A stretch of DNA of 64,000 nt from Sepiola atlantica (Eukaryota > Mollusca > Cephalopoda > Sepiida > Sepiolidae), in contig OY744517.1 in assembly GCA_963556195.1 (NCBI GenBank), forward strand, positions 147,572,882-147,636,881, given 5' to 3'. Below are positions 22,656 to 34,799 of the stretch, one piece after another. The notes beneath the pieces were generated by a model. That model saw only the letters and a program-made list of their open reading frames with translations. It searched no databases and was not told where the DNA came from. The position numbers were made by a program, and so were the translations under genes. Each line of letters opens with the position of its first letter. The first letter of the stretch is position 1.

Positions 22656-23380
22656 CTCCTCCTTCGATCAAGACGACACAGCCAGCGAAGACTAGACGAA
22701 TCACAGGCCAAAGAAGAGAACAGAAGATAAGGTAAACCTTGAGATTTATTTGAGAACTTTTTAGAGACTTTAAGATACGTATAAATGAACAGAGGCCGTA
22801 ATTGAAAAAGGCTTGAGATGCCGTGAACAGATTCGTGATTTTAAAAAGGCCTGAAGGGCCGTAAATTGATACGTGAAGATTTAAGACTGTGGTTACGAAA
22901 CGTATAAAAGAAAATGATAAGATCGGTGTATCGTAACATATATATAGCGGCTTTACAAAAAGCGGCTTGAAAAATTGATACTTTCTTATGAAATGTCTAA
23001 TGTGTACTGTCATTGTTTTTTCTTATTCTACTTTTTGCACTTGGCACTGACGATAGTCAATCCGAGGAGTTTTTAAATGTGCTTTTAAACGTATTTTTGA
23101 AATGTATTTTCATGTATTTCAAAACGTACTTAAAACGTACATCTGTAAATATTTTGAAATACTTTAAAATTCTTGAAAACGATATCTTTAGTTTCAGCCG
23201 AAACAATTGTTTGCCTTGATTAAAAACGTTTTTTTCCTGTGAACATCTATCCTTCATCATCATTTTTCAGGGTAAAATAATTAAAACTTTGTAAAATAGC
23301 TCTAGTCACGCACTACACAGCTATAGCTGACTTTATGTTATAAAATAATCCTACATTTGAAGAACTTTGAATGTTGAATT
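22656..23380. other. Unassigned sequence
   Basis: It contains repeated words of the GGCCTGAAGGGCCGTAAATTG type (22795-22870) and an alternating set of AAACGTA words (23080-23150). No coding frame is recognised. Confidence 0.4.
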
Positions 23381-23382
23381 AG

Positions 23383-23384
<2 letters not shown>

Positions 23385-23459
<75 letters not shown>

Positions 23460-23493
23460 ATATCACCATATAATATTATACATATATACATAA

Positions 23494-23577
<84 letters not shown>
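23385..23577. repeat. (CA)n-(TA)n-(AAT)n-(TA)n microsatellites
   Basis: CA 23385-23414, TA 23415-23453, AAT 23492-23529, TA 23530-23576. Confidence 0.95.
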
Positions 23578-23580
<3 letters not shown>

Positions 23581-23692
23581 ACTGAATCAACAGTTCCTAG
23601 GGGGTCTAGTATCTATCTCATCGTGTTCATATTCATCTTTCTACATTATTCTGATCATATCTATCTATTCCATCTGTTTAAATCTGTATATA

Positions 23693-25023
23693 CAGGGTGT
23701 TTCAAAAGTCTTGGGAACATGACGATTTTTAATAACTCAAAAACTATTAGGAGTTGAAAAATGAAATTGGTACCGTTGGAAAGGTTACAGTTTCAAGTTT
23801 TGTGGGGAATCTTCAAAGTTGCTCAATATGAGCACCATTCGTCACACGGCAGACATCTAGTCGATAGTCCATTTCCTGCCAAACGCGTTCCAGCATCTTG
23901 ACGTCAATGGTTCCCACAACTGCCGTTACTCGAGCCTTTAGTTCGTCAATATCTCTTGGAAGGGGCGGCACATAGACTTGTTGCTTGACAAAGCCCCAAA
24001 GGAAAAAGTCACACGGGGTAAGATCTGGAGAACTAGGAGGCCAGGGCATGAGAACGTCATCACCTCGCCCAGATCTCCCAATCCATCTACCAGGCAGCCT
24101 TGTGTTAAGAAACTGCCTTACTCTAAGACTCCAGTGTGGTGGTGCACCATCTTGTTGAAAAATGAAGTCATCAGATTCTGCTTGTTCCAACTGAGCCATT
24201 AACCAGTCTTCCAGCATGTTGAGATAAGATTCACCAGTGATAGTTGCCTCTTCAAAGAAGAACGGTCCATAGACACCTTTCTTGGAAATTGCACAAAACA
24301 CGTTCACTTTTGGTGAATCTCGCTCGTGCTCAAGAAGTTCATGAGGATTCTCAGTACCCCATATGCGAGTGTTATGCTTGTTAACTTTGCCATTCAGATG
24401 GAAGGTCGCCTCATCGCTAAAAACAAGCCGGTCATCAAAGCCGTTATCTTCCAACTTCTCTTGCATTGCAATGCAAAAGTCACGGCGAAGTGGCTTATCA
24501 GTGTCCTTCAACTTTTGGACCAACTTGAGCTTGTAAGGTACCATTTGCAGTCGTTTCCTTAAGACACGCCAGACAGTTGCTGGAGAAAGCTGAAGTTCCC
24601 TGCTGGCTCTTCTCACTGATTTACGGGGGCTCCGCTGAAAGGCTGTCCGAACTTGCTCAACTGCATCTTCTGAAGTTGAAGGGCGACCTGTTCGCTTGCT
24701 TGGGCACAAACACCCATCTTTCACAAATTTAGCATGCCATCTGACAATGGATTTCCTTTCAGGGGCTTCTTTTATAAATTTCCTGCGAAATGCACGCTGA
24801 ACACATGTCCACGATTCAGTCTTTGCAAATTGGAGGACGCAAAATGCCTTGTCTTGTTTAGAGAACGCCATTACTGCACCTGGAAAGATAACACTAAAAT
24901 CATTAGTATGACCAAAAACTTGATTAAGCAAGCTTTAAAATGGCACCAGTTTCATTTTTCTACCTGGAATAGTTCATGAGATATACGCATTTGTAATGTT
25001 CCCAAGACTTTTGAAACACCCTG
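23693..25023 (-). mobile_element. Complete mariner-superfamily DNA transposon
   Basis: The 1331-bp element has terminal inverted repeats beginning CAGGGTGTTTCAAAAGTCTT. They are perfect for 28 bases and similar to about 80. TA lies at both borders (23691-23692 and 25024-25025), as expected for IS630/Tc1/mariner insertion. It contains one transposase gene on the minus strand filling most of the interior. Everything needed for autonomous transposition appears present, so the copy may be recently active. Confidence 0.92.
23813..24871 (-). CDS. DDE transposase of the mariner-superfamily element
   Basis: The 352-residue protein starts at the ATG complementary to 24869-24871 (MAFSKQDK); the frame extends 20 codons upstream only by a TTG. 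The N-terminus (about 1-110) holds helix-turn-helix DNA-binding regions, with a TGRPSTSED linker at 61-69 and SPATVWRVLRKR at 96-107. The catalytic domain has D153 in FSDEATFH, D241 in FQQDGAPPHW, and SPDLTPCDFFLWG with the third acidic residue at D288. By the mariner counting rule 46 residues separate the second and third, which is longer than DD34D mariner. The protein cuts and pastes the element at TA sites in the nucleus. No stop or frameshift interrupts it. The C-terminal DYRLDVCRVTNGAHIE block is typical of this transposase group. Confidence 0.92.
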   Translation of the reverse strand: MAFSKQDKAFCVLQFAKTESWTCVQRAFRRKFIKEAPERKSIVRWHAKFVKDGCLCPSKRTGRPSTSEDAVEQVRTAFQRSPRKSVRRASRELQLSPATVWRVLRKRLQMVPYKLKLVQKLKDTDKPLRRDFCIAMQEKLEDNGFDDRLVFSDEATFHLNGKVNKHNTRIWGTENPHELLEHERDSPKVNVFCAISKKGVYGPFFFEEATITGESYLNMLEDWLMAQLEQAESDDFIFQQDGAPPHWSLRVRQFLNTRLPGRWIGRSGRGDDVLMPWPPSSPDLTPCDFFLWGFVKQQVYVPPLPRDIDELKARVTAVVGTIDVKMLERVWQEMDYRLDVCRVTNGAHIEQL

Positions 25024-25029
25024 TATATC

Positions 25030-25925
25030 TTCATATCTGATTCTGTTTATATACATATATATCTATATTATTATTATTTTCTAATTATTATTCAATTTTA
25101 TATCATTCATTTTCTAATTAGTAAACATTAATTTCAAACAGTGGAAAAAATTTTAAAAATTTAAAAAACGAAAAATAAACGGATATGAAGTGTGTGTCGG
25201 AGAGAGGCTGTGATAGAAAAAGAGAGAGAGTATGAGCAAAAAAGGCCATTTTAATTAATTTATTTTTGTTTTTGCCCAGCAGATTATAATTCTCTAATTA
25301 TAATAATTTTAAGTAATCTAATATTAAAATGAATAATAAAAGAACAGATTTAATAAATAAGCTGTGAAATAAAAAAATTAAAAAAGCATTTAAAATAAAA
25401 AGAAATGCCAAAATAAAAAAATAAAAAAGAATAGAATTTAGACTAAATTTGAAAAATAAATTCACACCAAACTATAGAACAATAAAAGAAAAACGAGAAA
25501 ATAGAATATAAATTAAGATACAAAATGGATCAATTTATGAACAAAATAAAAATGGATGAAAAACAGATTGAAAGAAAGTAATATCTTCTGTAAATAATTC
25601 TACATTCAAATAAAACACGTAATTAAATTTCTCAATGTTTAATGTGAAGAAGGCAAATTTGAATAAAATTACCGATCGAAAAGGTTTTATGAAATTACCA
25701 ACATTAATTATGTAACAAAGATGGCGTCTAATTTAATCCAGTTTTTGTATGGTTTCCCCTGAATGGTGTTTATATAGTAAACGTTCAAAATGAATTCTTG
25801 TTTTATAATACTCCTCGTATATTTGTTTATAAAAATCATGTTTTTTCCGTAACAATATTCGGGTCTTTTGTAAATATGTCCCCCTCCCATTAATGGAAAG
25901 ATGAATTTTGCCAGATATAGCCTTG
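25030..25925. other. Very AT-rich spacer
   Basis: Long A-rich and T-rich stretches without a recognised element. A short GA run lies near 25215-25230. Confidence 0.5.
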
Positions 25926-26140
25926 CCAGACATACGCAGTACGCGCACGTTTCATTGACCTACTTTTGTGAATCTTGTCTAGATATGCATCAGGTAAAGT
26001 TTAGGATTAAGGTTAGGGTGAGGTTGTGCAAAATGAAGAATAAACACTACTGTGGAACGCACCGTGGAATGATGAACAGTTTATGTGAATGCAGTATAAT
26101 AACTGATAATTACTGGTGTGACAACTCCTAGTTAGTAAAT
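25926..26140 (+). repeat. Dispersed repeat family C, copy 1 (TTAGGG-like interior)
   Basis: It shares with 40450-40700 a CCTACTTTTGT block and a TTAGG-rich patch (25999-26025). A later AGAATAAAC block and a GCGG/GTGGAATG block also match. Non-coding; probably a MITE-type element whose ends I cannot fix. Confidence 0.5.
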
Positions 26141-27050
26141 CATAATAATAGCTTTTATCGATGGACACACCAATTAATATATTGTGTTCGTAGTAGTAAA
26201 TTATGAAATATAACAAATACTGACCCAACGGTTCACAGAAGACCCATTATCTATCTCATCCTGGTAGTAAATGATAAAATAGGCTTTTAAGAAATATACA
26301 CAATATTCAAGAAAAATCAATTCTGCAAGAATATCATAAAATAGTATTATGAAGCAGAATACACGAGGGTAGAGAAAAAGTGAAGAGAATATGTCTATTA
26401 TGACATCACAATGTAAACTTGTATCCCAACACGGTCAGTTTTATATATTTTCAAATATTTATGAAAACATTTTGGAATTTTCCATAAATATTTAATATGC
26501 ATAATAGTAGTATACCCGTCCCAGGATGGGTATTTTATTTACCTCCTCTCCTAGAGGTTAGACACAAGGTCACATTGAAAAAATAATGTATTATGTAACT
26601 CTAGCTGTTGTTAAATGAACTGTCGGGTTTCTGCATATACAACTTTTTTTATTGCCTATTTCGTTTTCTTTTTGTCAGGTGTCGGATTTTTCTGCAACAC
26701 CATATAACTACCTAGAATAGTTAATAAATACATTAAAATAATTATTTCTGTAAATAATTTCACATTAAAATAAAACACGGAATTAAAAGATGTCGTTTTT
26801 AATCTGACGAAAGGTTTTATCAAATTATGAAAATGAATTATGTGACAAAGACATCGTCTTATTTATTTCAGTCTGAGATGGTATTGTGTCTCCGAAAATT
26901 GTTTCTAGACATACGCGTTCCAAAATAAATATATTGCTTCATCAGTATGTACATTCCAGTGTGTAAAAGTAAAGTTAAAATCAGAAATTTACACGCAAGT
27001 TTAAAAATAAATAGAGTGTGGTAAAGATCCATAAGAAGTTAGAAGTTTAG
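26141..27050. other. AT-rich spacer
   Basis: 26505-26535 carries a GGATGGGTA-like word resembling the right end of repeat family B. No other feature is recognised. Confidence 0.45.
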
Positions 27051-27308
27051 TGTTATGCTGACGTGTACCGGTAGTTGCGTTATGGGAGGAAGTACGTGTC
27101 AGAAAAGCGAGAGAGTTCCTGCGTCTAGGAATTAGACGTCGACGTGATCGGACATGAGCTTCGATTCCTCTTCCGTCTTACAGACGGATGGAAGAGGGAG
27201 ATGCAGTTCATCTTGATGTAAATTACTTCAATAAAGTAAATCAAATTTCAGAATAATTAATGGAGCTATGTGTTGTTCTTTCTAATTGCTTCTTTCATTC
27301 CAGTCAGC
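27051..27308 (+). mobile_element. Possible solo LTR
   Basis: Starts TGTTATGCTG, resembling the gypsy LTR start TGTTATGGTG. It contains GC-richer sequence and AATAAA near 27232, and ends near CATTCCAGTCAGCA. The 5-base flanks do not match, so the call rests on layout only. Confidence 0.25.
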
Positions 27309-27990
27309 AAAAAGGAATAAGAAAATATCAATATCTATGTGACCGCTGCTGTATCCATTGCTGAGGACATCGCTATTCAATTAGCCAACTACTATATGTC
27401 AACGGTAAAGACGAACAGCTGTTTTTGTCCACTATACAGATCGAAGATTAGCCAATGCTATGTTACATTAATTCTCATTGTGTTCATGTTTATGAAAAAA
27501 TGTGTTCGTTCCTGTGTAAAGATATTGCCTTTTGGGCGTTGGGTATGTGGTGTAGATACTAATTGTAACGCAAAAGTGTGCTAGGGAAAGTTTTAGAATT
27601 TAGTGAAGAATGCGTCGATTGAATTCGAATGCAATATTGTGAGATTTGACAAATAAACAAACATGATTTATGGGTTAGTTAAGGTTAGCAAATAATTGAA
27701 TAGACACAAACACAAATAATTGAATAACTACGGAATTAGAAAACGTCAGAGTGGATTTTGTGACTGAATTGCGCTTGCAAGATACATGAAACAGAACAGT
27801 GTGCGTTAACATTGTAATATCAAATAACGCAAGGGATGAAAACTCCTTTTGTGTTTTTCGAGTCTTCAATTTTAAATCAGCACAAGAGAGAGAATGATGA
27901 TTACAGAAATGTTAGGAGAATTTTTCAACGAAAGGACAAGTGTTTCCCTTTAGTCTTAAGTAACGTGGCCCATAACAAAAAAAGATAGAT
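27309..27990. other. Spacer without recognised features
   Basis: Short open frames (27339-27584) give no recognisable domain. Confidence 0.45.
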
Positions 27991-27999
27991 AGCCATGTT

Positions 28000-28520
28000 A
28001 CAAGCCTGTTCTACTGCGGATATCCTAACTGCACATATACTATTCTTGGACCATATTATTATTCCTAGTTTTTAATAAACAACTTTACTGATTCAATTGT
28101 GTCTGAAATAAGTATATTTGCTGATGACCATCCGCTCTATTCTCGACATGTGGGCAAAATGAACACACACATATTTAAGGCAATAGCTAAATCTTTAGAA
28201 AATGACCTCCAGTTGTTAACGGAATAGGGTTATAAATGGATGGTAACATTTAATGCTTCTAAGACAAAGCTCCTTTCCTTTAAGAATTAAAAGAAACATT
28301 TTCAGCCACTGATTGCCATGGCTAATAGCACTTTACGTGAGAGTTCATCATTAAAGCTCCTCTGTCTAACATTCACATATAACAATATCCTACATCTCTA
28401 TAAAGCCACAATTCGCCCATGCTTTGAGTATTGTTGTCACGTATGGACTACTGCACCAACCACTAGTCTCTCACTCTTAGACAGGGTCCAAATAAAAGCT
28501 TATAATCTAATAGATTAATT
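28000..28520 (+). pseudogene. Jockey/CR1-type LINE RT C-terminal fragment
   Basis: Shifting frames give FINNFTDS, then ISIFADDHPLYSR with the catalytic FADD motif. ENDLQLLTE, KWMVTFNASKTKLLSF, HLYKATIRPCFEYCCHVW and LSLLDRVQIKAYNLID follow. These are the palm, thumb and post-RT blocks of an APE-type LINE, the same family as 29335-30960 and 32455-33535. Stops and deletions are present. Confidence 0.75.
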
Positions 28521-29330
<810 letters not shown>

Positions 29331-29334
29331 ACTG

Positions 29335-30960
29335 TGTGTTCTGCTGTTAACACCTCTGCTGCCCTTTTCATCGAAACTTCCAATCCCGTCCTGAAAACTC
29401 AAAAGAAAAACATAAGCGTAAACCCAGAACCCCAACTTCTAGTGTAGATCCCTTCTACAAGGTATCATTCTCCAACATTAAGGGGCTATGTTCCAACCTT
29501 CAAGTGGTTAAAATCCATTTACATGAGACCAAACCTGACCTTTTTTCTGTGCGTAACTGGCATTGGCCCGTCAGTTTCTAAAGATGGCTTCATGATAACA
29601 GGTTATAAAAATATGACCTCAGAACACAACTTCCAACACAGCTATGGTCACAGAATCTGTGCCTACACCAGGAATGGGTGCTCATGTGTTAGAGACATTT
29701 TCTAAAGAACATCCCGATTTGCTCTATATGTGTTTACATGTTGAACTTGTTCACAGCACCGTATTCATCTTTGCTTTCTATTGTCCCCTCAACGAAGGTG
29801 GCACTGTTATTGAGAACATTTCTGACAAAATGAACAAGATCCTGGCTGATCATCCTTCTGCTAGCATTCATGTCAGTGGCGACTTTTATGTTCACAATGT
29901 TGAGTGGCTAGTTCACTCTAACAAGGCCGATGATGAAGGGAGGTTGTTTCCCGATATTTCCCTTGCATATGAGCTTACTTAAAGTTTAGCAGCCGATTCG
30001 CGTACCCGACGCTGATGGGAATTTTGCAAGCCTTCTTGATCTATTTCTGACAACTTTCTGCTGAACAGTGCACAACTACTGTCCTGTCTCCACCTGGGTC
30101 CTCCGATCACTCAGTTGTCTCAATTAAGATTAAAACGAAGCTTAGCAATTCCTCTGATATCCCTTTTCACAGCAGACGTTTCCGATGCTCAAAGGCTGAT
30201 TGGGACAGTTTACGATCTTTCATATTTGAAAACAATTTTCAAAAGAAAACGTGTCCTGTATCGCATCTGAGATATCTGATTATATAATCGTTGCTATTGA
30301 GTGCTTTATACAATCCAAAACATTTCAACAGATACCAAATAATCAGCCATGATACACCCTAAATGTACTGCCGCTATTGCCCACAGGAACCACTATTTAA
30401 ATTCTTTTCAACGAAATAGATATTCTGGAACCAAAACCTCCTTCAGATCTGCCGAAATCACTGCAAAAGAGTAATAAAAAAACGCTAAAGACTCGCACGC
30501 CCAATCTATTAAATCTAGGGTGGCCAAGCAAAGGCTTGGCTCCCATGAGTTTTTGGAGGATAACAAACAGAGTGCAAACATGTAAGACCTCTATTCACAC
30601 TATCATTAATGGACCTGATAGTAACTCCTCTGCTTCTGACAAAGCCAATTTACACCCTCTGTGATCAGGGCAACCCCCAGAAATCTTTAGCATCATCCGA
30701 ATAACTGTCTAGAATGTTGCCAAACATTTTCAAAAACTTTGATGCCAACAAGGCAACTTACTCTGATAACATTCCGGTCATAGTACTCAAGAAACTGCAA
30801 CCAGAAATATCCCCTATCCTTACAAGGCTATTCAATCGTTGTTTAAAGGAAAATGCTTTCCATCACCTTGAAAGACTAAGTTGCCAACCACCCACACAGA
30901 AACAATCTACTTAGTAAGAATCAATATGGATTTCATCCTGCAAGATCAACAGCTGAAGAT
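29335..30960 (+). pseudogene. Jockey/CR1-type LINE, endonuclease to early RT, decayed
   Basis: Near 29475 SNIKGLCSNLQVV matches the start of an APE endonuclease domain. At 29760-29980 an open stretch gives FAFYCPLNEG, IHVSGDFYVHN and EWLVHSNKADDEGR. In APE-type LINEs the GDFN-H-N block carries catalytic residues, and here the N is Y. Later frames give a LLDLFLT block, SPPGSSDHSVVSIK-like residues (about 30080-30130) and, near 30880, an NLLSKNQYGFHPARSTAED-like RT entry. Together with 17681, 28000 and 32455 this shows one abundant LINE family. Several frameshifts make it inactive. Confidence 0.72.
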
Positions 30961-31211
30961 CAGTGAATATATTAATTATAGTTTAATGACAATTCGGTAC
31001 AATTAATAATTTAAGGGCCAAACGATACCGTATAATAAAATTTAACTTTCAAAATCCTATTTTTAAAAATAAAAACGGCATAATGCTATTTTTAAAAATG
31101 GAATGAGTAAAAAAAGTCGAAAAAATGATGAAAGTTAAAAAAACTTCTTAGCAAAACCGGGTAACGACATGTCATCATTCACTCTATAATTTAAAAAAAA
31201 CATCTGTATTG

Positions 31212-31215
<4 letters not shown>

Positions 31216-31280
<65 letters not shown>
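31216..31280. repeat. (TA)n microsatellite
   Basis: Pure TA adjoining repeat family D. Confidence 0.95.
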
Positions 31281-31284
<4 letters not shown>

Positions 31285-31645
31285 TAGTGAGTAAAACTGC
31301 CAACCGAAATCATTTCAATTGTTTGCTGGAAAGCAGAAAGCAAATAGCAAGTCAAATAAACCTCCGCCATCTTTAATAGAATTCGGAAAGAAATCCTTCA
31401 CTCTATTTCTATAATGAGGCGTTTTCTTTCTCTTTTTCTTTTTTCTTTCTATACCGATTGATACTTTTTTCTTTTTTTAACTTTCCAGTTTGAGACGTTG
31501 TCTTTCTTATTTCTTTTTTATTAAATTCACCAATTTAAACGTTATTGTATATGAATATAAATATTAGTGCGAAGACTGGCGAAGCATAATTCACTCGCAT
31601 TTTTGACAGAGGGTGTACCCTCGTAAATACTAAAGCTCATCGATT
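31281..31645 (+). repeat. Dispersed repeat family D, copy 1
   Basis: Shares blocks with 46620-46955: GTTAGTGAGTAAAA/GTTAGCGAGTAAAA, AAATAGCAAGT, a TATGAATAT block, GCGAA-ACTGGCGAAG and GGTGTAC. Length about 350 bp, non-coding, interrupted by a CT-rich expansion in this copy. Confidence 0.6.
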
Positions 31646-32014
31646 ACATTGGTAAATAAATCAAGTAAAAACGTTTTTGTCTAAGTGAGTTTGCATAAGA
31701 CACTAAATCCCAGCGAGGGGGATATAGAATTTCTGAGATTAATTGCTGATATTCACGTGGGTGCGGTTATCACGTGCACCCGAGCGCACGAAACACCCAA
31801 TGGAATGATACATAATCCGCTTCTCCTCAAATATATTGTTTACTCAATTTCATTATAGTGCGCCATTTCACTTGATTATTGATAATGATATCGAAATCTT
31901 TTGCATTCATTTTTTTTTCAAACAATCCTTAGACATTGATGGATTACAAATATACTTTCTACCTATTGTCCTAAAACTAAATATCCTTTTTCTACACATA
32001 TCAATTACGTATGT
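31646..32014. other. Spacer without recognised features
   Basis: A short inverted pair CACGTGGGTGCGG/CACGTGCACCC occurs near 31755-31785. No gene is recognised. Confidence 0.45.
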
Positions 32015-32440
32015 CTATATGTTTAATTATTTATGTGGAGTAAAATCCGAAACTTATGAACCGATCATTATGAATTTGGGATCACAGCTGCTAGGCGTTT
32101 GGGTGGGTAATGTGGGGTATGTCTATTTTAATTGAGTTTTAACCAAAACGGGGGAAACAGAGGTCTGGAAGCCTTTCGTGGAAATTTAATTGTCTCGAAT
32201 TATGAAGAAATCTGACAATATGTATTGAGGCATTAATTAATAAATATGCCAAATAAATATGTTCATTTCTTTTGGAATATTTTAACGAGTTTCTAGGGCA
32301 TAATATGGTCACAGCCTCCTATCTAAAAATTAAAATATTTTTAATTGCTATGAAATTTAATTTATACTTATTAGATACTAATTAAGCAAGATTCTCTGAA
32401 TTTCAATTTCTTCTTAAGACCACTTAGCTGATCTATATAA
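32015..32440 (+). repeat. Dispersed repeat family B, copy 2
   Basis: Matches the other family B copies through a CTGCTAGGCGT block, a TTTCGTGGAAATTT block and an AAGCAAGATTCTCTGAATTT block. The right end with the (TA)n array is missing here. Confidence 0.6.
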
Positions 32441-32454
32441 AGAATCTTCGAAAT

Positions 32455-32532
32455 CATATTTTGAGATCATTCGTTGTAGACGACGCAGCTATTTATGTCA
32501 ACACTTTGAAGAACATTGATAACAAGACCCCC

Positions 32533-32582
<50 letters not shown>

Positions 32583-33217
32583 GTGTGCGTGTGTCACTCT
32601 ATCGCTCTCGCTCTCTCTTTCGATTTGGAGCACGTTGTGCAATGGGAGAAAGTGGTCTGTTTCTTTTAACGCCTCTAAAATCAAACCTCATTCTTTTCAC
32701 TCCCAACGCTCGGATCCTGTCTTCTCCCCAGACAAAATGAATGGTACTCTCCTCGAGTAAGCCCTCTTCTTTGCTTAGCTTATTGGGCTGACTCTCACCC
32801 TAGATCTGAAATGGAAGACTTATATCAAATCTGTTGCTTAGGTTGCTGGAAAAATGGTTGGATCATTCTACCACCCCAGAAAGTACCTCATCCCTGGCGC
32901 AATCCTCTACCTGTATAAGAGCCAGATACCTCCTAAGATGGAGTACTCCTGTAATACTTGGGGAAGTGTCACTCGGAGCACTCTTTACTGTCTTGTCAGA
33001 GTACAAAATCGACTCCGCAATCTAGTGGGGGTGTTCTCTTCTCGTTCCTACAACATCTTTCACACGGAATAGGTTACTAGTCTCTCTTCACTGTATCTTT
33101 ATTCACCGTATCTTTATGTTCACTGAGCTCCAATCCCTACTATCCCCTGTAAAATATTCACAGCAAGAACTCTAGCTTTAAGCACAGCAAACCACAGCAA
33201 ATAACTTTTATCTTCTG

Positions 33218-33257
<40 letters not shown>

Positions 33258-33535
33258 TACCAAAAACGAAACGAAACTTCCAGGAACAAGGTTTTTTTCC
33301 TAGAACAGTCCATCTGCGGAACAAGATACCACGAGTCTGCTTCCCAACTGACTACAGCACCGTGTCTTTAAGTCTAATGTACACAAACACTTGCTGAATC
33401 AATTCCTTTTAAGTAACCTTCTGCCCATCCCACTCATTGTTTCTAGTCCTCTTGTGGAAGAGACCATAGTCCAACTGACGATCTCTTTAACCCTTATTCT
33501 CGAGTGGACCCTAGGCCTTGAAAAAGCCAAAAATA
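32455..33535 (+). pseudogene. Jockey/CR1-type LINE RT C-terminal part, decayed
   Basis: Frames give VDDAAIYV at the ADD catalytic region (32465) and, near 32660, SFNASKIKPHSF. Blocks MVGSFYHPRKYL, AILYLYKSQIPPKMEYSCN and VQNRLRNLVG follow (32850-33030). A downstream block resembles FFPRTVHLWNKIP (33285-33330). CT microsatellites (32530-32573, 33223-33251) interrupt the frame. It is the best preserved 3' half of this LINE family in the window. The relic probably ends near 33535. Confidence 0.75.
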
Positions 33536-34068
33536 TGAGACATTTTTCTAGAATAAAAAGTATTTAATAGATTCTGACTAAAACTTAAATAAAGATTTTA
33601 TCTAAATTAACGAAATTAATTAAAATACATTATATTAATTAAAAGTAATTAAAAATAGTTGAGATAAATTAATTTAACCTGATATAGCCCTGTTCTCAAT
33701 TATATAATTGAGAACAGGGCTATATCAGTTATTTTTTCGAATTGAATCTATTTGGATTCCTCAGCCCATGTCAAGGAAAGTTACGCGCCCAATTGGTCTT
33801 CGTTTAACGATCTTTTTCTAAAACCATCACATAAAAAAATCAGATATCAACAACGCCCGCGCACACAGAAATATCCGGAAAATACACCAAATTGTGTCAT
33901 AAATCAATTAAACTTAAATTAAGATGTTTAAAATATATAATAATAATAATAAAACATGTAATTATTAGGTATTACTTTAAACTCAATTTATCCAGTCTTT
34001 ATACAAAACAAAGACCCTTTTAGAATGTTTTTTGGTCGGTCGTATATAAGAATGTGTGGTTCGCCGAG
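33536..34068. other. AT-rich spacer containing a perfect palindrome
   Basis: Apart from the palindrome at 33679-33728 no feature is recognised. Confidence 0.5.
33679..33728. repeat. Perfect 50-bp palindrome
   Basis: The 25 bases CTGATATAGCCC...CAATTA are followed without spacer by their exact reverse complement, centred on TATA at about 33703. Such uninterrupted palindromes are usually unstable, so a young age or a functional constraint is possible. It does not look like a microRNA precursor because there is no loop. Confidence 0.95.
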
Positions 34069-34408
34069 ATCTTTTGGCTAAAATAAAAGTGTAGTATCTG
34101 TTCCGATGGATACTGCACCCCATAGACTGGTATTGTCTTGGCCTTCGGGGCTTGATTTACGCCGGTCTTTGGGTTTGTTTTGTGCAGTTCTAGGAGGTCA
34201 GCCCTCCCAGGCTTCGCCTCCCCTCTTTGGGAAGGAGTAAGTTTATTGCTTACTGCCTGAGGCGCCCCTACCGGGGAATGCCGACGGGGCTGCCCAGGCA
34301 ATTTTTAAACCCCACTTTCCCGACCCGACCTTGGGTCACATCTTACTTGTGGGAGTAAGATAAAAACTGGCCTTGTGCCTAACTCCTGGAGAGGAGTAAA
34401 TCAATACT
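34069..34408 (+). repeat. U2-snRNA-headed SINE, copy 1
   Basis: About 340 bp, closely matching 47161-47506 over the whole length. The first 40 bases (ATCTTTTGGCTAAAATAAAA then GTGTAGTATCTGTTC) correspond to the 5' end of U2 snRNA including the branch-point recognition region. The remaining body (TTGATTTACGCCGG..., a GGGGAATGCCGACGGGGCTG block and an end AGTAAATCAATACT) is unrelated to U2. U2 would continue with the Sm site and stem-loops III-IV, which are absent. This is therefore a SINE-type retroposon with an snRNA-derived head. The body's origin is unknown. Confidence 0.75.
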
Positions 34409-34539
34409 ATTGGCTGGCTACTTGAAGAGCAAGTGCAACGCGTTTGTATTGTCGCGTCTGGTTCGAAAAATCAAACGTATAACATGCCCAATCAGTCACT
34501 AACAGTATAACACAGAGACACAGAGACACACACACGCGC

Positions 34540-34543
34540 GCAT

Positions 34544-34636
<93 letters not shown>
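34540..34636. repeat. (CA)n-(TA)n compound microsatellite
   Basis: CA 34548-34578 passing into TA 34579-34636. Confidence 0.95.
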
Positions 34637-34639
<3 letters not shown>

Positions 34640-34799
34640 AAATTGTTCCAGACAGGGCATGAAGCTACTTGATGTAGGGAGATAAAAAGGAAACAAAAAT
34701 ACTACTTCAAGGTCAAAAACAAGCACACAATAAGTGTTAGATGGATATATTATGACCCAGAAAGCAGCAAGCTTTCCCCCTTTGTCAGAAACATCGCTC

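Noticed and set aside
22380..22740. Host gene exon ending in an AGGTAAAC splice-donor-like site
   Set aside because: The GC-richer segment has an AATAAA signal and an LTR-like layout, but no supported reading frame.
34069..34120. A functional U2 snRNA gene
   Set aside because: Only the first ~40 bases match; Sm site and 3' stem-loops are absent and the body recurs at 47161-47506 as a repeat.
34020..34301. 93-residue minus-strand frame over the U2-headed SINE
   Set aside because: The frame follows the non-coding SINE and is broken in the second copy.
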